A stretch of 64,000 nucleotides of DNA from Stieleria varia. Its GTDB lineage: Bacteria; Planctomycetota; Planctomycetia; Pirellulales; Pirellulaceae. A program made the position numbers and the translations under genes. Positions 25,758 to 35,210 of this stretch are shown piece by piece. Numbering within the stretch: the first letter of the stretch is position 1; the number at the start of each line of letters is the position of its first letter. Location: NCBI RefSeq assembly GCF_038443385.1, contig NZ_CP151726.1, positions 7,316,001-7,380,000 on the forward strand. The letters are read 5' to 3'. Under the pieces are notes generated by a model. It had not been told where the DNA came from. It saw only the letters and a program-made list of their open reading frames with translations, and ran no database searches.

Positions 25758-28700
25758 GTGAAACACACGATGCTGCAAGCCGACCCGACCGAAACTGTCC
25801 TGTCCGAGCTGATTCGCGAGCGCATTTTGCTGCTTGATGGAGCCATGGGAACGATGATCCAGCGTCTGGGACTGGACGAGGCGGGCGTGCGAGGAGAGCG
25901 ATTCGCGGAGCATCACAAGGATCTGAAGAATTTTTCTGACATTTTGTGTCTGACCCATCCGGAGAAGATCACAGACATCCACCGGGCCTACTTCGAAGCC
26001 GGCAGCGATATCGTCGAAACCAACTCCTTTGGCGCCTCGCCGATCGGGATGATCGAGTTTGATCTGCCACTGGAATTGGTGGAGGAGATCAATCATGCCG
26101 CGGTGGCTTGTGCTCGCAAGGCCGCCGATGAGTGGAACGAGCGGACACCGGACAAACCGCGATTCGTCGCCGGATCGATCGGCCCCACGACGATGCAGTT
26201 GGCCATCAGCACCAACGTCGATGACCCGGCCCACCGTGCGACGACCTTCGAAGCTCTGCGAGACAGCTATCGCGCCCAAGTGGAAGCGTTGGTCAACGCG
26301 GGGGTCGACATTCTGTTGCCCGAAACGGCGATCGACACTTTGAATCTGAAATCCTGCTTATTTGCGATCCAGGATTTCTTTGACGCCGGGGGCCGCCGTG
26401 TACCCGTGATGGCCAGCGGTACCTTCGACCAAGGCGGCAGGACCTTTGTCAGCGGGCAGAGCGTGGAAGCTTTTTTCACTGCCCTGGAACACTTTCCATT
26501 GCTTTCCATTGGCATGAACTGCGCTCTCGGCCCCGACGTGATGCGGCCTCACATCGAAGAACTGTCCAAGGTGTCTGACATCCCCGTCAGTTGCCACCCC
26601 AATGCCGGCTTGCCCAACGAGATGGGTGCATTTGATCTCGGCCCCAAGCAGATGGCTGAGATCGTCGGCGAGTATGCCGACAACGGTTGGGTCAACATCA
26701 TGGGCGGTTGTTGCGGAACAACACCCGATCACATTCGCGCGATGGCGGAGCGAATTGCCCGTTGCAAGCCGAAACAAGAGTCTGTCGGACCGGTCTACAC
26801 GCGACTGTCCGGTTTGTTGCCCATGGTGATGCGTCCGGAGATTCCGTTCACGATGGTTGGCGAACGGACCAACGTCACCGGTAGCCGAAAGTTTGCACGT
26901 TTGATCCGCGATGAGCAGTATGACGAAGCCATCGAGATTGCCCGTGAGCAAGTTGAGAACGGAGCGACGATCATCGACATCAACTTCGACGATGCGTTGC
27001 TCGACGGTGCCGAAGCGATGACGCGTTTTCTGAGGCTGATCGCCGGAGATAGTATCACGGCATCGGTGCCCGTGATGATCGACAGCAGCAAATGGGAGGT
27101 CATTGAAGCCGGACTGCAGAACGTGCAAGGCAAGGCGATCGTGAATTCGATTTCACTCAAAGACGGCGAGGAAACGTTTCTGCATCGTGCCAAGTTGGTC
27201 CGTCAGTATGGCGCCGCGGCCGTCGTCATGGCTTTCGACGAACAAGGCCAAGCGGCGACGGAGGACGAGAAGGTTCGCATCTGCAAACGTGCCTACGACT
27301 TGCTGGTCAACCAAGCCGACTTTCCAGCCGAAGACATCATCTTTGACCCCAACATCCTGACCGTCGCGACGGGGATGGAGGAGCACAACAATTACGCAGT
27401 CGACTTCGTCAACGCCATTGCGCGGATCAAGAAAGAATGCCCCGGCGCCAAGACCAGTGGCGGTGTGAGCAACATCTCGTTTTCATTCCGAGGAAATGAC
27501 CCTGTCCGCGAAGCGATCCACTCCGCGTTTCTCTACAAAGCGATCCAGGCGGGATTGGACATGGGCATTGTCAACGCCGGCCAGTTGGAGGTCTATGAGC
27601 AAATCGCTCCGGATCTGCTGGAGCGTGTCGAAGATGTGTTGTGGAATCGACGCGATGACGCGACCGATCGCTTGCTGGAGTTTGCCGAAACCGTCAAAGG
27701 CTCGGGGAAAAAGAAAAGCGGCGAGGACCTCGCGTGGCGTGAGGCTCCGGTCGCCGAGCGGATGAAGCACGCGTTGATCAAAGGCATCGACAAGTACATC
27801 GTCGAGGATACCGAGGAAGCACGCCAGCACTTCGACCGCTGCTTGCAAGTGATCGAAGGACCGCTGATGGACGGCATGAGCGTTGTCGGTGACCTGTTCG
27901 GTCAAGGCAAAATGTTCTTGCCGCAAGTCGTCAAGAGCGCACGCGTGATGAAGAAGGCCGTGGCCTACTTGGAACCGTTCATGGAGGAAGAAAAACGGGC
28001 GGCGGGATTGGAAAACGCCAGCGCGCGAGGAAAATTCCTGATCGCAACGGTCAAGGGTGACGTTCACGACATCGGAAAGAACATCGTCGGTGTCGTGCTG
28101 CAGTGCAACAATTACGAAGTCATCGACATGGGCGTCATGGTTGCCGCCGAAGCCATCTTGGACGAAGCGGTCAAGCAGGGCGTGGACATGATCGGCTTGA
28201 GCGGTTTGATCACCCCGAGCTTGGACGAGATGATCGGGGTCGCCAGAGAAATGAAACGACGCAAGTTGAACTTGCCGTTGCTGATCGGCGGTGCGACGAC
28301 CAGTGCAAAACACACCGCGGTCAAGATCGCGCCGGCCTACGATGCGCCCGTGGTTCATGTGCTGGACGCCAGTCGCAGCGTCGGTGTGGTCGAAAAACTG
28401 CTCAGCGACGATCGCCGCGATGCGTTCATCGCTGAGAACGCCAAGTCTCAAGCCGAGCTGGCGTCCAGTTATCGCGCACGACAACAAAAACTGGTGCCGT
28501 ACGAAGAAGCCCTTGCGAAACGATTTGCCACCGATTGGAAAACAGTTCAAATCGATCAACCCGAGTTCACCGGAGTCAGGACGCTGCATGATTTTCCGCT
28601 GCAGGACATCCGGCCGTTCATCGACTGGTCTCCTTTTTTCATGACGTGGGAACTCAAGGGCAAGTATCCCAAGATCTTTCAAGATCCCACTGTCGGCGAA

Positions 28701-29471
28701 GAAGCCAAGAAGATTTACGACGACGCTAACCGAATCCTCGATGAGATCATTGCCAACAAGTCGATCTCGGCGAACGCCGTCTACGGATTCTGGCCGGCGG
28801 CAAGCGATGGCGACGATGTGATCCTGTACACCGACAACTCACGGCAAACCGAGCTGACCAGACTGCATTTCTTGCGTCAACAATGGGAACGCAAGGGGCA
28901 GTCGGATTTCCGATCGCTTGCCGATTACATCGCACCGCTGGACAGTGGCCGCGCTGATTATATCGGCGGTTTCGTCGTCACCGCGGGCATCGGTGCTCAG
29001 GAAATGGCGGATCGTTTGAGATCGGAACTCAATGACTATGACGCCATCATGGTTCAAGCCGTTGCGGATCGCTTGGCCGAAGCGTTTGCGGAGTTGTTGC
29101 ATCAACGGGCGCGACGCGATTGGCGTTTTGGAACGGATGAGAATCTCTCGACCGAAGAGTTGATCGAAGAAAAGTATCGCGGAATCCGCCCCGCAGCCGG
29201 GTACCCCGCGTGCCCGGATCACACGGAAAAGCGAACATTGTTTGATTTGCTCGATGCGGAAAAGAATACCGGTGTCGAGTTGACCAGCAGTTATGCAATG
29301 ACGCCTGGGGCAGCGGTCAGCGGTTTGTACTTTGCGCATCCGGACGCACGGTATTTCACCGTCGACCGGATGACGAAAGATCAGATCGAGTCGTACGCCA
29401 AGCGTAAGGGTCAGCCGATCGAAGAAATTGAAAAATGGCTCGCGCCGAACTTGGCTTACGATCCCGAGTGA
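25758..29471 (+). CDS. metH: Cobalamin-dependent methionine synthase
   Basis: This is 1237 residues long, close to the E. coli enzyme. It transfers a methyl group from methyltetrahydrofolate via methylcobalamin to homocysteine. The domains are in the usual order. The homocysteine-binding barrel has [15 protein letters not shown] and the zinc Cys in GMNCALG and GGCCGT. The folate-binding barrel has [16 protein letters not shown]. The cobalamin module has [16 protein letters not shown] with the cobalt-ligating His, and [13 protein letters not shown]. The C-terminal AdoMet-binding activation domain has [19 protein letters not shown] and [19 protein letters not shown] at 25758 and an ATG at 25770 are both plausible starts. 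No cobalamin riboswitch box is visible upstream. Confidence 0.97.
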   Translation: MKHTMLQADPTETVLSELIRERILLLDGAMGTMIQRLGLDEAGVRGERFAEHHKDLKNFSDILCLTHPEKITDIHRAYFEAGSDIVETNSFGASPIGMIEFDLPLELVEEINHAAVACARKAADEWNERTPDKPRFVAGSIGPTTMQLAISTNVDDPAHRATTFEALRDSYRAQVEALVNAGVDILLPETAIDTLNLKSCLFAIQDFFDAGGRRVPVMASGTFDQGGRTFVSGQSVEAFFTALEHFPLLSIGMNCALGPDVMRPHIEELSKVSDIPVSCHPNAGLPNEMGAFDLGPKQMAEIVGEYADNGWVNIMGGCCGTTPDHIRAMAERIARCKPKQESVGPVYTRLSGLLPMVMRPEIPFTMVGERTNVTGSRKFARLIRDEQYDEAIEIAREQVENGATIIDINFDDALLDGAEAMTRFLRLIAGDSITASVPVMIDSSKWEVIEAGLQNVQGKAIVNSISLKDGEETFLHRAKLVRQYGAAAVVMAFDEQGQAATEDEKVRICKRAYDLLVNQADFPAEDIIFDPNILTVATGMEEHNNYAVDFVNAIARIKKECPGAKTSGGVSNISFSFRGNDPVREAIHSAFLYKAIQAGLDMGIVNAGQLEVYEQIAPDLLERVEDVLWNRRDDATDRLLEFAETVKGSGKKKSGEDLAWREAPVAERMKHALIKGIDKYIVEDTEEARQHFDRCLQVIEGPLMDGMSVVGDLFGQGKMFLPQVVKSARVMKKAVAYLEPFMEEEKRAAGLENASARGKFLIATVKGDVHDIGKNIVGVVLQCNNYEVIDMGVMVAAEAILDEAVKQGVDMIGLSGLITPSLDEMIGVAREMKRRKLNLPLLIGGATTSAKHTAVKIAPAYDAPVVHVLDASRSVGVVEKLLSDDRRDAFIAENAKSQAELASSYRARQQKLVPYEEALAKRFATDWKTVQIDQPEFTGVRTLHDFPLQDIRPFIDWSPFFMTWELKGKYPKIFQDPTVGEEAKKIYDDANRILDEIIANKSISANAVYGFWPAASDGDDVILYTDNSRQTELTRLHFLRQQWERKGQSDFRSLADYIAPLDSGRADYIGGFVVTAGIGAQEMADRLRSELNDYDAIMVQAVADRLAEAFAELLHQRARRDWRFGTDENLSTEELIEEKYRGIRPAAGYPACPDHTEKRTLFDLLDAEKNTGVELTSSYAMTPGAAVSGLYFAHPDARYFTVDRMTKDQIESYAKRKGQPIEEIEKWLAPNLAYDPE

Positions 29472-29554
29472 TTGTCTCACTCCTTCAGGGTGAAATGGGG
29501 AATGCCCGCCGCTAGTGGTGGGTATTGCATCAGCCGCGACGGGCTGCGTTATCC

Positions 29555-29638
29555 CTGTGAGCCGATGGCGCTAGCCACGGGCCTCGAAGGGTTTCGTCAA
29601 CACCAATAGGCTCGCGGCTAGCGCCTTGCGGCTCACCA
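29555..29638 (+). repeat. Dispersed intergenic repeat, family D, copy 2
   Basis: The segment CCTGTGAGCCGATGGCGCTA and its continuation through GGGCCTCGAAGGGTTTCGTC repeats the reverse complement of 5715-5761. The word GCGCTAGCCACGGG and, some 60 nt on, GGCTAGCGCC form a short inverted pair. It fills most of the gap between metH and the convergent isomerase-like gene. Confidence 0.6.
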
Positions 29639-29698
29639 AGTCAGCTGCCTCCAGAGAAAAGGCAGGTGGCGCGGATGGTTTTGATTGGAACCGATGAG

Positions 29699-29731
29699 GG
29701 TGTCTCCTACGCCTTCGGCTGCGGGTCAAAC
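29699..29731 (+). repeat. Dispersed repeat, family G, copy 1, overlapping a stop codon
   Basis: GGTGTCTCCTACGCCTTCGG and the following GCTGCGGGTCAAAC match the reverse complement of 48666-48697. The TCA at 29726-29728, which is the stop codon of the minus-strand gene, lies inside this repeat. Confidence 0.6.
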
Positions 29732-30661
29732 AGGTGAGGCGAGTGCCTCTCGCATGGACTTGAATGCCTCGGGGATCGCTTCGTAGGGTTTTTCGTCTTC
29801 GTATTCCAAGATCACGAAACCCTGGTATCCGCTTTCCTTCAGCAGGTTTGCGATGCGGTTCATGTCGGCGGGATACTTCTTTCCCTCCGGCGATTTCATG
29901 CTCACCTTCACTTGGACATTCACCGCATAGCCGACGCATTGCTTGAGATCGCCGTAGGGATCGTCGCTGATGAAGTTGCCAGTGTCCAAATTGATGCCGA
30001 CCCAGGGGCTATCGATGCGTTGAACAATTTCCAGCAGTTGTCCAGGTCTCAGATTGCCGTGATTTTCCACTCCGAGAAAGACACCGCGACGAGCGGCGTG
30101 CTCGGCGCACTTGCGCATCGCCGCCACGGCTTCGTCCATCCGCTCGGGATGCTCCTCCAATTCTTTGCCTGTGCCGGCAAAGAACCGGATGTGGGGCGCG
30201 CCCATGACTGCGGCGTTGTCGATCCATTGGATGGCGGCTGCGATTTGAGCGTCTAGTTTCTCACCGGCACCGATCGTGAAGTTGTTCCCGATCGCGGTGC
30301 CGGAAATGGTCACACCGCGCAGAAACGCTTGTCGCTTGAGCTCCAGAAAGTAAGCGTCATCGGCATCGGGCGGAAAGAAATAGCTTGTCAATTCCGCCGC
30401 TTCGAAATCCTGTTGGACGCAGTAGTCAAGGAAACCAATCATGTCGATTGGCTTGCCATCTGTCTTCGGCTGTCGTGGTTTGCCTTTCATGTACGAGAAG
30501 TAATCTCGCAACGAGTAGGCCGCCAACCCGAGACGAAATCGTGGGTCACCTGAACGCTGGATCGGATCCGCCGCGGTGGACAAAGCGGGCAACGCTGCGA
30601 GGGATGCCATACCGATACCGGTAGCCAGGAGATTCCGGCGGTTGAGCGTCAATGAAGTCAT
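29726..30661 (-). CDS. Tat-exported sugar phosphate isomerase/epimerase-like protein
   Basis: This is a 311-residue protein. The N-terminus LNRRNLLATGIGMASLAALP is a twin-arginine signal peptide, so the folded protein is exported. The mature part is a xylose isomerase-like TIM barrel, with IDMIGFLDYCVQQDFEAAEL, then GVFLGVENHGNLRPGQLL (the conserved ENH), WVGINLDTGNF (the DTGN segment) and GFVILEYEDEKPY. The Glu, Asp and Glu at strand ends probably bind a divalent metal. The sugar or inositol-like substrate is unknown. The start at 30659-30661 places the Arg-Arg motif at the right distance; an upstream ATG at 30703 adds 14 residues. It lies 71 nt downstream of the LutA-like gene. Confidence 0.85.
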   Translation of the reverse strand: MTSLTLNRRNLLATGIGMASLAALPALSTAADPIQRSGDPRFRLGLAAYSLRDYFSYMKGKPRQPKTDGKPIDMIGFLDYCVQQDFEAAELTSYFFPPDADDAYFLELKRQAFLRGVTISGTAIGNNFTIGAGEKLDAQIAAAIQWIDNAAVMGAPHIRFFAGTGKELEEHPERMDEAVAAMRKCAEHAARRGVFLGVENHGNLRPGQLLEIVQRIDSPWVGINLDTGNFISDDPYGDLKQCVGYAVNVQVKVSMKSPEGKKYPADMNRIANLLKESGYQGFVILEYEDEKPYEAIPEAFKSMREALASPV

Positions 30662-30732
30662 CGATGGTTCTTTTCGTGTAGGGTTTCTTGGGCAGAGTTT
30701 CACAGACGGGATTTCTCAGGTGAACAGCTCAA

Positions 30733-31479
30733 TCATAACGGACGACCGACCAAGATTTGCGCGACATGCATGACGCGGATCGGACGTTTCTCGCGGCGGA
30801 TCAGACCTTGCAAGTGCATCAGGCAACTCATGTCGGCGGAGGCCAGGACTTCGCTGCCCGCGGACACGTGATCGGTGATTCTGGCGCGGCCCATTTCCGC
30901 GGACACGTCGGCTTCATTGACCGCGAATGTTCCGCCGAAGCCGCAGCAGTCGTCGGGGCGTTGTGGTTCGACCCACTGGATGTCGTGGACCAACTCCAAA
31001 ATCTTGCGGACTTTGTTTTCGCGTGGAGTCATGGATTCGCTTGACTGCCCTAAACGAAGCTCTCTCAAACCGTGGCAGCTTTGGTGCAGAGAAACACGAT
31101 GGGGGAAATGGACATCGAGTTGCTGCACGTGGAGCTTGTCGTGCAGGAATTCGCACAACTCAAACGTGTTGTCTCGAACATGCTGAAACGTTTCGTCATC
31201 GGGCTCAAAGTATTGGGCGTAATGTCCGCGGACCATTGCCGTGCAAGAACCGGAGGGGCACACGATGCTGTCGTAGGGGGCGAAAAGTTCGACCAAACGT
31301 CGGGCCACCGGTGCCGTTTCGTCGTTGCAACCCGTGTTGGCCATCGGCTGACCGCAGCATGTCTGGCCCGACGGGTAGACCACGTCGACTCCCAAGCGTT
31401 CCAGCAGTTCCAGGGTCGCGATCGCCACGTCGGGGTAAAGTTGATCGATGTAGCAGGGAACAAAAAGCGCGACGGACAT
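30733..31479 (-). CDS. lutA: LutA-like Fe-S (CCG domain) protein
   Basis: This is a 248-residue protein with two CCG domains. Domain 1 has FVPCYIDQLYPDVAIATLEL and SGQTCCGQPMANTGCN; domain 2 has SLHQSCHGLRELRL and PDDCCGFGGTFAVN. This matches LutA (YkgE), the Fe-S subunit of the LutABC L-lactate oxidase, and related heterodisulfide reductase-type subunits. It has no signal peptide, so it is cytoplasmic. No LutB or LutC gene is near it, so partners must be elsewhere or the protein has another job. The start at 31477-31479 gives the canonical N-terminus MSVALFVPCY; the open frame extends to 31626 but that part is not conserved-looking. Confidence 0.88.
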   Translation of the reverse strand: MSVALFVPCYIDQLYPDVAIATLELLERLGVDVVYPSGQTCCGQPMANTGCNDETAPVARRLVELFAPYDSIVCPSGSCTAMVRGHYAQYFEPDDETFQHVRDNTFELCEFLHDKLHVQQLDVHFPHRVSLHQSCHGLRELRLGQSSESMTPRENKVRKILELVHDIQWVEPQRPDDCCGFGGTFAVNEADVSAEMGRARITDHVSAGSEVLASADMSCLMHLQGLIRREKRPIRVMHVAQILVGRPL

Positions 31480-31648
31480 GCAAAGCGATCGGGTTGTGAT
31501 GAAGCAAATGGGAGGACCGAGTGACCTCAGTATAGTTATCCGCTGACCCGATCGTCGCAAGTCGGCCTGACGTTTGCCTTTGCCTGGATGTTTCATCGGC
31601 CGCCGGCACGATAGAGAGCGTCCCACACACTAATGGCGTGGTATCAGT

Positions 31649-31770
31649 CGTTCGGTGGTGTCATTCGTCCTGAACCACTCGCCGTCAGGCCACGGGTTCT
31701 ACGCGTTCAAATGGATGCTCGATGCGTGCAAGACCCGGCCGCTCACGCGTCGCCGATCGCGGCGTTTGGT
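31649..31770 (+). repeat. Dispersed intergenic repeat, family B, copy 2
   Basis: Begins GTTCGGTGGTGTCATTCGTC, continues through GCCACGGGTTCTACGCG and GATGCTCGATGCGTGCAAGA, and ends CGCGGCGTTTGGT. The first and last parts are partly complementary, like short terminal inverted repeats (CGGTGGTGTC against GGCGTTTGG is imperfect). Confidence 0.75.
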
Positions 31771-31797
31771 ACGTGTTTGATCGGATGGTGGTGTTCG

Positions 31798-31955
31798 TTT
31801 TCGACTTGGAAAGTCGGACGACGATCGTCGCTCGACTTTCCAAGTCGATAGCGTGCCCCGCCAAGCGTTTTGCCATTCCCAATCGTTGACTTGCGCAGAC
31901 AGGCCCGCTCCCTCGCATTCGCCTAAAGGGCTCTGCTCGACCTCCCCCAAGTTCC
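31798..31955 (+). repeat. Dispersed intergenic repeat, family C, copy 2
   Basis: A second copy of the block at 5278-5440. The leading hairpin has perfect 15-bp arms at 31802-31816 and 31833-31847. The tail GCAGACAGGCCCGCTCCCTC and GACCTCCCCCAAGTTCC matches the first copy. Confidence 0.8.
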
Positions 31956-31988
31956 TTGAGGGAGGTGGCAGGGAACGAGGACAGCTAG

Positions 31989-32777
31989 CTAAAAGGTCAT
32001 CGCCACACCAACTGACAGGCCAGATCGTGACAGGCCAGATCGTGACAGGCCAGATCGTGACAGGCTGGACTCCGACTGCGTCGCCCTGGGACGCACCTTG
32101 GTCGCTGCTCGATTTCCGCCCACGACGGTCTTGGCGGACTCGATCCACGTTCGAGTTTTGCGAACGCTGGGCAGGCGGCGACCGGCCAGCCAGCGTCGTC
32201 CCGCGGTTGTTTCGGCAAAACGCTGAAAATCTCGACAGAGTCCGCCGGCGGATTCTCGCGCCAAGCCGTTGAGGCTATTTCGGTGAACGCGGACCAACAG
32301 CAAGGCGTCGCGGGGCATCAGTCCGGGGACTCCGACAGCCAATCGAATCGCGCGGCGGTGCATTTTGATCCAGCGTCGAGCTCTTGGGCCGCTGCCGACG
32401 GCGACCCGTAAGGCATCCGGCGTTGCAAAAACCAGGTCGCCAGCGGTCAAGATTCCGTGTTCGGCGAGCGTTCGGCAGCGGGCGCGGCCGCAAAAATTCA
32501 AATGCTCCAGCTTCATGCTGAGCAAGCGTTGCCGGTGATTGGGCTGAATCAAGGGCGATCCTGAGCGTTGGGCGTCTTGCCGGTTTCGCTGAGGCACGGG
32601 GGGCCGTAGAGCAGCGTCCTGTTTCAACGCGGCCTTGCGGGCTGGCGGCTCGGGTTCGACACCATCGGGAGTTGCCCATGGTGCACCGGGGGGTGAGGCA
32701 GCGATCGTTTGGGGTGGGGCGATTTGACGAAAAACGCTGCCGGGGAAGCCGAAGAAAGCGAGAACGGTTCGTAACAT
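31989..32777 (-). CDS. Helix-hairpin-helix (DUF4332-like) protein, hypothetical
   Basis: This is a 262-residue protein. The N-terminal 85 residues are Pro/Ala/Arg-rich. Around residues 88-130 the sequence LEHLNFCGRARCRTLAEHGI followed by LTAGDLVFATPDALRVAVG looks like the helix-hairpin-helix of DUF4332 or the RNA polymerase alpha C-terminal domain, a DNA- or protein-binding fold. The remainder is basic, and the C-terminus carries three SRSGL pentapeptides from a 15-bp tandem repeat. It has no signal peptide. It stands divergently from rpsB. A role in nucleic acid binding is plausible but not shown. Confidence 0.65.
   Translation of the reverse strand: MLRTVLAFFGFPGSVFRQIAPPQTIAASPPGAPWATPDGVEPEPPARKAALKQDAALRPPVPQRNRQDAQRSGSPLIQPNHRQRLLSMKLEHLNFCGRARCRTLAEHGILTAGDLVFATPDALRVAVGSGPRARRWIKMHRRAIRLAVGVPGLMPRDALLLVRVHRNSLNGLARESAGGLCRDFQRFAETTAGRRWLAGRRLPSVRKTRTWIESAKTVVGGNRAATKVRPRATQSESSLSRSGLSRSGLSRSGLSVGVAMTF
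32016..32069. repeat. In-frame tandem repeat, three and a half 15-bp units
   Basis: The unit CAGGCCAGATCGTGA is repeated exactly at 32016, 32031 and 32046, with a partial fourth unit from 32061. It encodes SRSGL repeats at the C-terminus of the helix-hairpin-helix protein. Confidence 0.9.
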
Positions 32778-33247
32778 TTGCGATTCCTGGTAGAGAAGAG
32801 ACGAGACAGGAAAGATGAGAGAAATGCGACATCAGTCAGCTTGGCTTTAGCCAAAATCCGTCGATTCTCGCCAGGGCGGAATGGGCCCGAAAATTGGTTC
32901 CTCGCGAAATCCTTTCTTCTGCCCTGGCTCTCTTGCCGATCAACGCTTATTCCGGTACCCTCTCGCTCCCTGAAAGACGGCAGAAATGCCTTCTCGGCAG
33001 ATTTGTTCGCGGATTTGTTCGCGGATCGATCAGCAGGGACCCATGGGACCGATTGAGTCCCGCTGCAATGGCCGAACCTCTCTGGTGCGGCTTGCATCCA
33101 TTTTTTTTCACAAACCGATCACTACTGTTGGGATGAAGGACGAGCGGATACCGCAAGGTGTCTCAATGTCCTGGAAACCTGGTCCTGGAAACAGGAACTG
33201 CGTTTCTCGAAGCCCGTCGTGATCACAACCAAAGAAAGAGTTCAGAC
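32778..33247. promoter_or_regulatory. Divergent region upstream of rpsB, 470 nt
   Basis: Promoters for the minus-strand helix-hairpin-helix gene and the plus-strand rpsB-tsf genes should lie here. A short tandem repeat, GATTTGTTCGCG, occurs twice around 33001-33024, followed by a third partial unit. I see no clear hairpin leader. Confidence 0.45.
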
Positions 33248-34039
33248 ATGGCGAATCCAATCGTCCAAGAAATGATCGAAGCCGGCGTGCACTTCGGTCA
33301 CCGTACCAGCCTGTGGAACCCGAAGATGCGTCCGTACATCTTCGGTGCTAAGAATCAGATCCACATTCTGAACATCCGCGAAACGCTCCGCGGAATGTTG
33401 CGAGCACAAAAGTACCTGAGCCAAGTCGCCGCCGGCGGTAGCTTGATCCTGTTCGTCGGCACCAAACGTCAAGCCGGCGAAGCAGTCGAAGCACAAGCAC
33501 TGCGTTGCGGCATGCCCTTTGTCAGCGAGCGTTGGTTGGGCGGAACGCTGACCAATTTCCGAACCATTCGCAGTCGTCTGACTCGCTTGGAAGAACTCGA
33601 GTCGATCCGTGGCAGCGATGCGATCGACAACTACAGCAAAAAGATGCAGTCGGCACTCAACCGCGAGTACCGCAAGATGTACCGCAACTTGAACGGTCTG
33701 CGTAGCATGAACCGTTTGCCCGAGTGTTTGTTCATCGTCGACCCCGGCAAGGAACGCAATGCGGTCCGCGAAGCCAAACGGCTCGGAATCGCGACGGTCG
33801 GCTTGATCGATACCGACAGCGATCCTTCGTTGATCGATCTGCCGATTCCAGGCAACGACGATGGGATTCGCAGCATCGAGCTGATCATGCGTCACTTGGC
33901 TGACGCGGTGATCAAAGGCAAGGGGCAAGTCACGATGCAGCAGCAAGCTGATGGCGAAGACGTCGCCGAGGCTCCTGCGGCAGAACCCGTCGCCGAAGCC
34001 GCACCGGCCGAAGCAGAAGCGGCTCAAGCCGAAGGTTAA
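33248..34039 (+). CDS. rpsB: Ribosomal protein S2
   Basis: This is a 263-residue S2 protein of the small ribosomal subunit. It starts [20 protein letters not shown], has the coiled-coil insertion (residues about 100-150), and carries [20 protein letters not shown] and [14 protein letters not shown] ([14 protein letters not shown]) segments. The C-terminus after residue 230 is an added tail of Ala, Glu and Pro, not part of the core. ATG 33248 is chosen because it gives the canonical N-terminus; an upstream TTG at 33158 is in frame. It is followed by tsf, the usual order. A hairpin repeat sits in the 154-nt spacer. Confidence 0.97.
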   Translation: MANPIVQEMIEAGVHFGHRTSLWNPKMRPYIFGAKNQIHILNIRETLRGMLRAQKYLSQVAAGGSLILFVGTKRQAGEAVEAQALRCGMPFVSERWLGGTLTNFRTIRSRLTRLEELESIRGSDAIDNYSKKMQSALNREYRKMYRNLNGLRSMNRLPECLFIVDPGKERNAVREAKRLGIATVGLIDTDSDPSLIDLPIPGNDDGIRSIELIMRHLADAVIKGKGQVTMQQQADGEDVAEAPAAEPVAEAAPAEAEAAQAEG

Positions 34040-34052
34040 GCCAGAGCCAGTT

Positions 34053-34115
34053 GTAGGTCAGCCTTTCCAGGCTGACCTCTGCAAGCCGCAACTCCCAGCC
34101 TGGAAAGGCTGCGTA
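34053..34115. repeat. Hairpin repeat in the rpsB-tsf spacer
   Basis: Arms at 34053-34074 (GTAGGTCAGCCTTTCCAGGC plus TG) and 34096-34116 pair nearly perfectly. Each arm is internally near-palindromic (AGCCTTTCCAGGCT), the same design as the hairpins at 7803 and 62554. There is no T tract after it, so it need not stop transcription into tsf. Confidence 0.75.
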
Positions 34116-34193
34116 CAGAATCAATCGGTGAGGCTCACCGTCGATCGCCTCCCCACCAAACACTTCCTGTCATTTCATTTGGAGACACCCAAG

Positions 34194-35036
34194 ATGGCCG
34201 AAATCACCGCAGCAGCGGTCAAGGCATTTCGTGAGCGTACCGGCTTGCCCATGATGGACTGCAAAAGCGCACTGCAAGAAGCCGGCGGAGACCAGGACAA
34301 AGCGTTCGAGCTGCTCCGCGAACGTGGGCAGCAGTTGATGGACAAGCGAAGCGATCGCGAAACCGCGTTCGGCATCTTCGGCATGTACATCGGAACGGAC
34401 AAGAACACAGGCGCGATGGTCGAACTGTTGTGCGAAAGCGCACCGGTCACCACCAACGACGAGTTCCTGCAACTGGCCAGCGACTTGGCAGAGCAGTTGG
34501 CGACCGGTCCCGGTGCGTCGACGGCAGCGGAACTGCTTGCTCAACCATCGCCCTCCAAGAGCGGCACGACCCTGGGTCAGCAAAAAGACGACTTGTTCAA
34601 CAAGATCCGTGAAGTCTTTAACGTCGGACGCATGATCCGCGTGGAAGGCGCCACCGGAGGTTACTTGCACCACTCCGCCACCACCGCCGGCGTGTTGGTC
34701 GAGATCGAAGGTGGCAACGATGCCGCAGCCAAAGACGTCTCGATGCACATCGCTGCGATGAAACCCGATGCGTTGGACGCCGATAGCTTGGACGCCGAAA
34801 CGGTCGAAAAAGAACGTGGCGTGTTGACCAAGGCCGCGTTGGCCGAAGGCAAGCCGGAGAACATCGTCGAAAAGATGGTCGAAGGACGTATGCGAAGCTA
34901 CTTTGCCGAACGTTGTCTGCTGGCTCAACCGTTCGTTAAAGACGACAAACAGAGCGTGGAAGAGTACGCCAAGAGCCACGGTATGACCGTCAAAGCCTAT
35001 CACCACTGGGTGATCGGTGAGAACGCGGACGCCTGA
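34194..35036 (+). CDS. tsf: Elongation factor Ts
   Basis: This is a 280-residue protein, the guanine nucleotide exchange factor for EF-Tu. The N-terminal UBA-like domain has VKAFRERTGLPMMDCKSALQ, with the TGLPMMDCK signature. It is followed by the core with GMYIGTDKNTGAMVELLCES and, at the C-terminus, LLAQPFVKDDKQSVEEYAK. ATG 34194 gives the canonical start MAEITAAAVKAFRERTG; the open frame extends upstream into the spacer repeat but that part is not protein-like. An intrinsic terminator follows at 35121-35157, so tsf may end its transcript before pyrH. Confidence 0.96.
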   Translation: MAEITAAAVKAFRERTGLPMMDCKSALQEAGGDQDKAFELLRERGQQLMDKRSDRETAFGIFGMYIGTDKNTGAMVELLCESAPVTTNDEFLQLASDLAEQLATGPGASTAAELLAQPSPSKSGTTLGQQKDDLFNKIREVFNVGRMIRVEGATGGYLHHSATTAGVLVEIEGGNDAAAKDVSMHIAAMKPDALDADSLDAETVEKERGVLTKAALAEGKPENIVEKMVEGRMRSYFAERCLLAQPFVKDDKQSVEEYAKSHGMTVKAYHHWVIGENADA

Positions 35037-35120
35037 GCGTTTGCCTGAGCGGGCGTCATTGGGTCACGATTGGTCCGATCGATGACCATAGCATCCGCTG
35101 CAAACGTATTTTCATATTCA

Positions 35121-35157
35121 ACCTCGCTGGTCCCGTATCGGATCAGCGAGGTTTTTT
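35121..35157 (+). terminator. Intrinsic terminator after tsf
   Basis: A 9-bp stem (ACCTCGCTG at 35121-35129 against CAGCGAGGT at 35144-35152) with a 14-nt loop is followed by GTTTTTTCG. It lies 84 nt after the tsf stop and 54 nt before the pyrH start. Confidence 0.85.
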
Positions 35158-35210
35158 CGTATGATATCGTTTGATATTTACGCCATGCCTTCATCGAAAC
35201 CACGCTGCCC

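Larger units (their letters stand above)
31480..31988. other. Intergenic region, 509 nt, mostly repeats
   Basis: The region between the LutA-like gene start and the end of the next minus-strand gene holds family B (31649-31770) followed by family C (31798-31955). The roughly 150 nt next to the LutA-like start are presumably its promoter region. No gene is supported. Confidence 0.6.

Noticed and set aside
27483..28682. Open frame of 399 codons on the minus strand
   Set aside because: Entirely antisense to metH, which is a clear full-length gene.
32016..32069. Short tandem repeat resembling a CRISPR array
   Set aside because: Units of 15 bp directly abut one another without spacers and lie inside a coding region.
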